Shown: piece after piece, positions 9,113 to 17,090 of the stretch | Layout: every line of letters begins with the position of its first letter | Numbering within the stretch: the stretch's first letter is position 1 | Assembly (NCBI GenBank): GCA_030248135.1 | Contig: JASANC010003726.1 | Span: 1 to 22,600, forward strand | DNA from: Theristus sp. LFF4_11 | Lineage: Eukaryota > Nematoda > Chromadorea > Monhysterida > Xyalidae | Direction of reading: 5' to 3' | Length of the DNA stretch: 22,600 nt | Notes under the pieces: model-generated | What the model was told of the DNA's origin: nothing | The model's database searches: none | The model's input: the letters and a program-made list of their open reading frames with translations, nothing else | Program-made: the position numbers and the translations under genes

Positions 9113-12100
9113 TCACTGACACAGACCCAAGAACGCCATCATGTTCTGTATAGCACCGGGCTCGATACGTTTCGTCTCGTGAGGCAGTTGCGGTTTCGGA
9201 ATAGTTGTTGACTGGTGGCGGCTATGAGTGTTCGCGGGCGGTTTCATTTCGTCCGCTGTTGTCCGGTACTCAGTCGGCCGGTCAATACTGAAGCTGAAGC
9301 CGATCGGCGGCGAGTGAATGCCGCCGCCCAGGTCCGAGATTTTCTGCAGGGTTTTCCCGATTTGCCGCTGCTGCTCGCTGTAGTCCGGCGTAACGACACG
9401 GGTTTCGCCAGCAGCGGTGTCCCCGTTCATCTTGCTTGACGCAACGACGGCGTCTTCTGACGGTCGCTTGTTGTCGGACGTTTGCGGCTGCTTCGTGATG
9501 TCGTTCATCGTCGGCAACGCGAACTGCGCCAGCGTCAGTCCGTCCTGGATGTTCTGCAGGAACGAGTGCAGCGTGTCGAGTGGGTTCTGAAAAAATAAAG
9601 AAAACGGCCAAAACTATCGGGTTTGACAATAAGCAGAACTGTAGAAGCGAATGCAGAAGCTCGAAAACCACTGCTACACACATATTTGTCTTTTCTGATT
9701 TTTAGCGTTCCACAAATCAGGCCAGGCCAGTTTGCAGCCAAATCAACCAAGTTGTAAGATGGTTCTCTGCATTTCGGCCTGGCGAACATCATATGCAGAA
9801 GAGGGGTGGCCTCATCAGTGATGTGCCCCTCTTGAACCGATTGAGATAAAAAAAACTTATGCAATAGCTTATTCACAGAAAATCGCCAATCACAAAACAA
9901 ACATCGCCAATATAAAAAGCGAACCTGTTGAAAGCCGACCCTGACCGTCGGCTCCGCGTTGTCGTCCGTCTCATAATAGTAATCGTAGTAGTCGACCGTT
10001 TCGCGGGCGTGCTTTGACGTCGGTTTCGTTGACTCGTTCTCTAGTGGCGTCAATCGCTGCTCTTTTCCGCCACCATCCGATTGTGACGGTCGCCTGACGC
10101 CAGGAGACGGCAAAAAGTGCCGAAAGGTCGATGACTCAGCAGACGCTGATTCATGACCACTGGTGTCCTCCGTCTCATAGTCGTTGTATTCGTATTCGTT
10201 GTCGTATTGTTGACGACTGCTGACGCCAGCTGGCGAGTTGCGCCGCGCTTGTGCCGTTCGGAGGATCGTTTGCTGTTGCTTCGCGGCTGCTGAGGAGACG
10301 GCGTCCGTGAGCGGTGGCGGGGGCGGGGCCCACGGGTCGTGTGGCCATCTGAATGAGGGTGATTTGCTTTTGGTGGTGATGTCACCATATGATAAGCAGT
10401 TAGTTTTGGCATGTCACCAAGTCACCATATGATAAACAGTTAGTGTTGGCGATGTCACCATGTCACCATATGATAAACGAACGAGCGAATTTCATTTTTG
10501 GCGATATGTTTTAGCGAGGACGAGGATTAGCCCAGAATAACGTGCATAAAACGCCGTCAAGGGCGCCGATCGAGTTTTTTTATCTGTCATTTTGTGCATT
10601 ATTCCGGATAGCCTCTTGACATTTATGGCAGCCCTTTTCATTGATGGATACACCAACAGAACGCCAGCGCCAAATTGAAACCGAACCAGTCAGATAACCG
10701 AACTGAACTGAAGAAAACTGCTTCCCGTTTTTGCTCACTTCATCGGCTGCTGAAACACGACCGTCCCATTGTTCACCAGGCGACTTCGGTTGAACGGATC
10801 CACAGTGGCAGAGCGCGTGAATCGCCGATGATCCAACTGGATCACTTTCGTGGTCGTGTTTTTGTGCTCCTCCACCGGCACGTGGTCGACGGGACACAGC
10901 TGAAGCCACCAGCGGCGGTCTCTGCAATTTCGCAATTTGGGCAAAGTTTACATTTTTGTGACGTCATCATGAAAAACTCCAACGTTAGTTTTTTTCAAAA
11001 AACTTTCATGCTCAAAGATGCTCAAGTCTCTACCAAAATTCAGTCCATGCCAAAAATCTATTTCAAAATTAAAAAAAATTAAAATTTTTTTTTTTTATAT
11101 TTTTGGGTTGCCAAGCTTTTGGGGAAGGTTTAAAAAAAAAAAATTAAAAAAAAAAATACCTTGTGCTGCCGTGAAGTCGCCTACAATACAATATTTTTGA
11201 TGTATTTGAAAATAAATAAAAATGGAAGTTTGATTGTAGAAAGAAGAATTGTAAGTGAGTAAAAGAATAAAAAAAAAAAGTTTTTTTTTAAAAATTAATG
11301 CTTTTTTTACCCGTTTACCAAAGCCAAGCCTTTTTTGTAAAGTAAAAATGCGAAGTTTATGATTTTGCTATTTTTCCCTGTTCACCCTAACCTAAGTCAA
11401 GCCTTTTTTTTGTATGAAAAATAAAAAAAATAATTATGTTTTTTTTTTAATTAGTTAATTGTTATTACCATTTATGTTAAGTAAATGTGTGTATATGATT
11501 TTATTTTCAAAGTGAAGAATAAAAAAAAAAATTTTTATTTGATTTTTTGAAGATAAAATTTTTTTTTAGGTGACGTTTATAATTTCGTTTTGCAGTCATT
11601 GCTTCTTTTTACCGGTTTCCCCCAACATGCCTAACATTTGGCAAAGTGAAAATGAATGGTAAATACCATTTCGACTAATTAAAAAAACCATTTTTTTTGG
11701 GGTTTTGTGTTTTGGGGGGTGCTTTGGATGCCAGTTGCCCATCGTGCGTTACGTTGAAAATTCGGCACGAAATATAAGGATATTGAAATGGAGAAAATTA
11801 AATTGTGGGTTAAATTGGTTTTGGAGTTTTATGGGTTGAATGGAGTTAGTTGAAAAAATGAAAAAATGGATGGAAAAAAGTGAAGGCGGCTTTTTCTTAA
11901 GTAGCAAAAAGGGGTAATAAATTTAAGGGGCTTGTAAATTTAATAATATAGATTTTGAGCGTGTTTGTCACGTCAGAAAAATATGATCGTCAACAATATG
12001 CCCAAACAAACACGCTGTACTCAGTTTCTATTGATCTGTTGAGTTGACTAATTTGTTGACCACTTTGCATGCACCGTATTTTGACCATGACCAAGCAAAC

Positions 12101-14108
12101 CCACGCACAAAAACTTGCTCACTTTTCTGCTTCGTCATAAATCGACTGCCACTTTCGGACGATTTGTTTGCCTGACGTGAACTCAAACGAATCACCGAAA
12201 TTATTCAGAAACGAGGTTGAGATGCAGGACTCTTGGCGGATTCGAATGTTCGCTGAGGTGCAGCACAGCAACGTCCATCTGAAAGGATAGTCAAATCTCG
12301 CTCGCTGGATTTGCACTGCGCTCGTTATTGCACTTTTTGTCTACACGTTGCACAGCAGTTACAGACAAACACACTGGCACACAATGCAGTGGCGGCCAAT
12401 GGTGTTGGAACGCTGCGCGCGTGTGTGCTGTGTATTGCGCGCGTGTTGTATCAGTCGTACAAACGGTTTTATAAGAATTTATAGGCAACGTTGGGTCGAA
12501 AAGTGTCCCATGAACCCAACGTTGCCCTTAAATTCTTATAATAGCGTTTGTACGGTTGATACAACACGCGCGCAATGCACAGCACACACGCGCGCAGCGT
12601 TCCAACACCATTGGCCGCCACTGTAGGTCTCTGCGCCGATGCGCAACATGTGACGTGCCGGTGCGTTTGTTTCTGCAACAGTGTACTACTACCAGTTATC
12701 GAAATGTGTGGAAAATCTCATATTGTGTAAAGCAAGTGCGCAGTGTCTTTCTCGCGACTGATTTCGACTGGTCACACTGACGTTTGTTGACTGCCATCGC
12801 GTAGCACGTACAGGCCCGCAGTGTAGTGCGTGTCCGGACACGTCAGGTACATGTCACCGTCGACGGTGTCCGCGTGCTTGCTCGCCTCGCATTGTTCCGT
12901 TGTTACCTGTGTTTTGGTTGAGACATGTACAGAAACCCTCGTGGCCTGGTGGTAGTGCGTTAGACTACAGTCTGTGCGCTCGGGGGATCGAGCCCCGCCG
13001 AGGGGTGTATAGGCACTTAATGACAGAGACAACTCGATGGGCGCCCTACTCAGTGGCGTTCTGTACGCTGCTCTGGGTGTAGCCCTGGCTAAAAACATCG
13101 CCTAAAAATCCCACCACCACCACCACCACAGAAACATGGCGCTTCCGGCATGAGACGGTTTCTTATTGTTGATACCGGTATATGCGCGAATTTCAAGAGT
13201 GCCTGCTATATGTTAGCCAATTATCGAGAATATAGCGAACTGCACAGTAGAATTTGTGATTTATTGTTGTAAATGTCCATTCACGAGACGTTCGCAGTTT
13301 GCGGTTTCGGTTTCGAGCGCAACACGGTGTGTGCCCCTTTGCTCGTCAGTGTACCAGACTCGAACAAGAGACTCGCAGCTGCTTGAATACGACTCATTCT
13401 GATTGCTTGGGTTGGCTTGTGGCCACGCATTGTATGCGTAAAAACGACGTACAACGTCAGTTTTTGCTTTGCAGGCTGCGGAATGACACCGCGAGGGCTG
13501 GACACTGTTTTTGTGGTTTTGCAGACCACAGCCCACAAAGCAAAACCGACGTTGAACATCGTATTTACGCATATATGCGTGGCCACAAGCCAGCCCAAGC
13601 ATATTGGTTAAAAACGAGGACTGGCTGATGTTTCGTGCTGCCATTACCACCCTCGGCGCACGTCGCATTTTCAGACTGTGCGGTCTGGCGACTCTGTCGA
13701 ACTGACAAGCCCGGGGTCGCCGCGGTCTTCGCTTACCGGGCGGAACCGCAAAAAAAACAGTGTCCAGCCCTCGCGGCGTCAGTCCGCAGCGCACAAAGCA
13801 AGAAGCCGACGTTGAATTCATTCCAGCAGCAGAAGCTTTGAGCTGTTTCAATTACTTTTTTCCTCAAACAAACAAACAAAATTCAAGTCACTGACGGTCA
13901 TCGGGGCGACTGGCGCACACCCGAACTCGTACGAACGACGCATCGGGCTGAACAGACTGGCGAACGTGGACAGGTGAAAACCGTCCGGGCACTCGAAGTT
14001 GGCACGGCCGAACTCGGCGAGTGTCACCGGGATGACGGTGAGCAGACAGGAGACAGCCGATAGAAGTGTGAGCACGCGGCAGAGGCAGCTGGTTGCTGTG
14101 GGTTGCAT
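9113..14108 (-). CDS. Secreted dermatopontin-like protein with long acidic Tyr-containing tail
   Basis: Six exons on the minus strand, all phases consistent: 14108-13896, 12906-12782, 12278-12123, 10921-10739, 10348-9925 and 9586-9113 (TGA), giving 524 aa. Residues 1-31 form a signal peptide, so it should be an extracellular matrix or secreted protein. Three copies of the dermatopontin repeat follow. They are ANFECPDG...YEFGC (36-64), MYLTCPD...QQTWTLLCC (90-119), and FEFTSGKQ...DEAEKDRRWWLQLC (144-174). The last, split by an intron, keeps the family's DRxW-x-F/L-x-C signature. From about 226 the chain is Pro/Gln/Ser-rich and probably disordered, with Tyr-acid clusters near 274-287 and 345-355 (VDYYDYYYETDD). 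Ordinary dermatopontins are about 200 aa, so the tail is additional. The start at 14108 (ACAATG) directly precedes the signal peptide; an in-frame upstream ATG exists. Donors GTCAGT twice and GTGAGC twice support the model. Confidence 0.78.
10381..10478. repeat. 40-41-bp minisatellite
   Basis: GTCACCATATGATAAACAGT begins at 10381 (with one change), 10421 and, truncated, 10462. Copies are nearly identical, so the array is young. It lies in intron 4 of the dermatopontin-like gene, 32 nt upstream of the 3' splice site of exon 5. Confidence 0.85.
11040..11960. repeat. AT-rich degenerate repeat inside intron 3 of the dermatopontin-like gene
   Basis: About 0.9 kb of A and T homopolymer runs. Diverged repeated segments occur, for example around 11310 and 11380 (CCxGTTxACC ... 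AAGCC then a T run and GTA), with a related piece near 11610. From 11690 to 11930 the plus strand turns G/T-rich and C-poor. No ORF is supported. The composition differs sharply from neighbouring introns, so it may be a satellite fragment, a low-complexity mobile element or an organelle-derived insert. Confidence 0.5.
12387..12623. mobile_element. Fold-back element with 110-bp arms
   Basis: Arms 12387-12496 and 12514-12623 are inverted copies with about 7 mismatches in 110, separated by a 17-nt loop. Both ends read CAGTGGCGGCCAATGG, resembling hAT-type termini (CAGTGGCG...). No matching 8-bp duplication is seen. Weaker inverted similarity continues outside (left about 12340-12386, right about 12647-12684) past a 23-bp insert on the right, so the true element may be longer. 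The arms include alternating CGCGCGTGTG tracts. It lies in intron 2 of the dermatopontin-like gene; its transcript would form a long hairpin. Confidence 0.85.
12937..13127 (+). mobile_element. tRNA-derived SINE with 8-bp target-site duplication
   Basis: ACAGAAAC at 12929-12936 and 13128-13135 is a perfect target duplication. The first 70 bp are tRNA-like: TGGCCTGGTGG (A box), GGATCGAGCCC (B box, 10 of 11 to consensus), a T-arm CGGGG-loop-CCCCG at 12981-12997, and an acceptor-like CCTCG/CGAGG pair. The anticodon stem closes on a 4-nt loop, so no anticodon can be read and it is not a working tRNA. An unrelated body of about 100 bp follows, ending in an ACC/CAC trinucleotide tail. It is opposite in orientation to the host gene, in intron 1, 30 nt upstream of the exon 2 acceptor. 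Confidence 0.88.
13405..13600. mobile_element. Second fold-back element
   Basis: The arms of about 80 bp (13405-13485 and 13520-13600) pair as inverted copies, starting GCTTGGGTTGGCTTGTGGCC on the left and ending with its complement on the right. Identity is roughly 80-85 percent by eye. The inner segment 13451-13517 (GCGAGGGCTGGACACTGTTT) recurs in inverse at 13746-13815. No transposase is present. It lies in intron 1 of the dermatopontin-like gene. Confidence 0.75.
13746..13815. repeat. Third, inverted copy of the fold-back inner segment
   Basis: Read on the minus strand it matches 13451-13517 (AACGTCGG, GCTTTG, GCTGCGGA, CGCGAGGGCTGGACACTG). It begins about 80 bp before the exon 1 donor of the dermatopontin-like gene. 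It shows that the segment spread more than once or that a larger inverted element was partly lost. Confidence 0.7.
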
Positions 14109-16269
14109 TGTTGTTGGTGGTGGTGTTGTTGTGGGCGAATGGACCACAGTTGACGGATGGGTGCGGATTCGCTGCGGTTGGAATGTGCGAAGCATTATTG
14201 TGTGTTTGCTGGAAGGATATTGGAGTCTTTTTTTCTTTTTTTGTACACGGTGTGCTTGTTGAAACAAAGTGTTGAGTCAACGTGTCAACAAAACACTGAC
14301 GTTCGTCACTGTTGCTTCAGTGCCTGAATTTTTTTTTGATGTTTTTTTCTTGAATTTGTCAAAGAACAGCGTTCTAAGCAGTGCATGGTGTCAAAATTCA
14401 AGGAAGGCATTGAAACAAAATAACCTTTCAAAAATCTCGCACAAAAATTTCAAAACAAAACATGCGTTTTATGCAATAATTCAATGGTGTGCAGATAATT
14501 TTCGCTCATCAAAAAAAGTCGTTTAAAACCAGATTACATAAGAACGCCTTGACTTTGAATATTGAGGTCAGATTGGAACAACGCAAAAGGAACAGAATAT
14601 TATGACTAGTGAACAAATTTCAGCGGTTTCTGGCTGGCGGAAGATAATTATTGTCAAAACTTGCTCGGAAACAACAAACATAATCAAACAAAAACATAAA
14701 ACACAACGCCAAATTGCGGTGGCGGTTTGGGAATATCTTTAAATTTGCGAAAAACATCACTAAATATCAAATCAAAACGTGTTTCAAAAGCACCTGGTTT
14801 GATTTTCGGGTGATTTTATTGCAGGATATGCTTTAAACACACACAGTCACAAGATTACATACTTTTGCATCAAAAATGTGAATAGCAATGATCCACCCAA
14901 TCAGTTTCAACCAATCAGTCACAATTGTTTTGGTGTGGCCTGCGGTTTTTATGATTTCCGATTTATTCATAGTCAAGAACAGGTTGCTTGAAACTTCGTC
15001 ATGTTTAAAAGGAAGTTGAAAAAACAAACATTTTGAATACAAGGAGACAAATGAACCGAACCGTAATCGAAATTGTGCAAATTGTAAATGTGGAGGGGAG
15101 TTTTGGAGCTTTAGGATTCCACCCACGTGTGTATGTTTTGAACGAATTTTTTTTTGTTGTAACATTTGAAACAAATTTACACAAACATAACACTTATCTG
15201 TTTCACAATTGTGCACTCTGATTGAGTTAGAGGAAAATGCACACGCGTGATATAAAAATAAAAACACAGTTTTCATGCTTTGGTTGGTTTTGTCATCACA
15301 GAACCATTTTAAACTTTGAAAAAGTTCAAAAACGTACCAGCATTTTTGCAAACAAACAACAAATAAATGTGCGCTTTGTTTGGAAGCGCGTAATAATTGA
15401 GATGAAAAAAAGTTGATCACGCATGAATAACATGCATGCCTGCCTAACCCGCAAACTTTGGGCGTGTCACACAAAAGTATGTTGTTGTTCCTTTCAGTAT
15501 CATTTTGCAGTATGTGATAAAGACGCAGAGATCTAGAAAATGATTATCTTCATCATAAACATCGACATTTTTGCTGTGTGCCCTGATTGGTCCGTTTAAG
15601 AAAATCGAATTCAAATCAAATTCAAATTGATTGGTCTATTCAAATCTTCATGGCGGATTTGATTTTTTTAAAACTCTGGATGACATATTTGAATGTTTTT
15701 TTTTACCATCGCGGATTTTCTTCCATCGGCTTCCATACATGCACGAACAAAACCAAGCGAATCACTTTCATGCATGTTTGACCTGTCTATCCTCCACCGC
15801 AATTTTGTGAAGAAACGCCAGAAGTCTGTATGTCCACACGCTGCAAATCGTCAGATACCGTTGCTTGCAAAACCATTTTATTTGAAAGTTTTTGTACAAT
15901 TAATTTTGTACTTGTGCCTTTTTTTCGCGTCAACTTCAACATTCAAGATAACCTTCAAGTGTAGTGTAACAGCCGCATGTATTATGGTAATAAAAGTGAT
16001 ACATGTGTACTATTGCGTAACCTGTTGTTACTAATGTTGAGTTTCAGTTGCATAATATTGAGACGTTTTGAAAAGAAATTTATTGATTTGTTCGATTGAT
16101 CGATTTCATGTGGATCTGCATAATGTAATGTGAAAGCCAATCGCAGAACTGATATCTCCTTTGGTAACTGCAGTATTAGTCAACATAAGCTGCAGCTGCT
16201 TTGACTGACAGCCTAATGACAAAACACCTTTGCATTGACATAAGCCAGCATTTCAATGAAACTATTGAA

Positions 16270-16376
16270 CTACAGTTAACTTTCTAAATACAGACAATTA
16301 GCGGATTGGTTCGTAATGGTCCGACTCGGCAGCAAAGCATGCATCACCATGTCATCGCCAATAATTCGACTGCACT
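16270..16376. mobile_element. MITE family 1, degraded copy
   Basis: It shares with the two better copies the outer CTACAGT..AACT, the inner ATTAGCnGATTGGTT, the central CAGCAAAGCATGCATCACC, and the closing TTCGACTGCA. The arms no longer pair well, so this is the oldest of the three. Confidence 0.5.
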
Positions 16377-16694
16377 GTGCTGTTGTGCTTGTTAATCAAA
16401 CATCAAACATCTCCATCCAAATCTTCACTAACTTTTTTGTTTTCAGTGTCTAACTGTTCAGGTCACCTTTTAACGCTCATTGCAATGTCATTACTAAAAT
16501 AGAATCTCTGATTCACGTTTATTGAAAATCTAAAAAAGCTACAACAAAAAACGTCGTAACAAGAAATAACCAATAATAAAAAAAATAAAATCAGTTGAGC
16601 ACCCAAAATTACATAACAGTGGAAAACAGTGAATGTGCGTGCGCCAAAAACAAATCACCCGTGCGGTGTACCATAGAACCTGAAGATAGACAAA

Positions 16695-16700
16695 TTTATT
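16695..16700 (-). terminator. Poly(A) signal candidate for the TSC1-like gene
   Basis: AATAAA on the minus strand, about 390 nt after the TGA at 17091, is the first such hexamer downstream. Others occur further on. Confidence 0.35.
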
Positions 16701-17090
16701 TGAAAACTATAATGTCATCGAAGGATAAAGCCCGTTATACTCGGTTTTAAAAAACAAGCAGACCAAGTTTTTGTAATCAATTGCTTCACTGATTGATAAA
16801 TTATAGCATCAATATGATGCAGTCATAAAAATTCGCATTTCAGAGTTTGAAACAGTCTAAGCTGGCTCGATATCGAATTTGAATACAAACTCCGGACAAC
16901 AAACAACAATGAAGCAAGCAATCAACAAGAAGGCAATGGTGTTCACCATCAAAAACGATATTTTACATGCGTTGCATTGTTTCATCGACCCTGTGCTTTT
17001 ATGTGACAGCCGAACAAGCAAACGTTCCTTCAAAAACCAAAACCACGATTACTGGCACAAATAAAAAAAAACAACTTCGATCACTGAACG

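Larger units (their letters stand above)
14109..17090. other. Intergenic region between the dermatopontin-like gene and the TSC1-like gene
   Basis: About 3 kb, AT-rich. Its left end must hold the promoter and 5' UTR of the dermatopontin-like gene; its right end holds the 3' UTR of the TSC1-like gene. I see no TATA box that I would defend. It includes a 213-codon minus-strand ORF (14833-15474) discussed as a finding, a cluster of CCAATCA/TGATTGG motifs near 14895-14920 and 15587-15632, and an old MITE copy at 16270-16376. No gene is supported. Confidence 0.5.

Noticed and set aside
12936..13004. tRNA gene
   Set aside because: A and B boxes and a T-arm are present, but the anticodon loop is 4 nt, the acceptor stem is incomplete, and the unit continues into a body and tail bounded by target duplications. 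It is a SINE.
13261..13851. 196-codon minus-strand ORF
   Set aside because: It runs through the fold-back repeats in intron 1, and its repeated peptide pieces come from the DNA repeats. It has no start or splice support.
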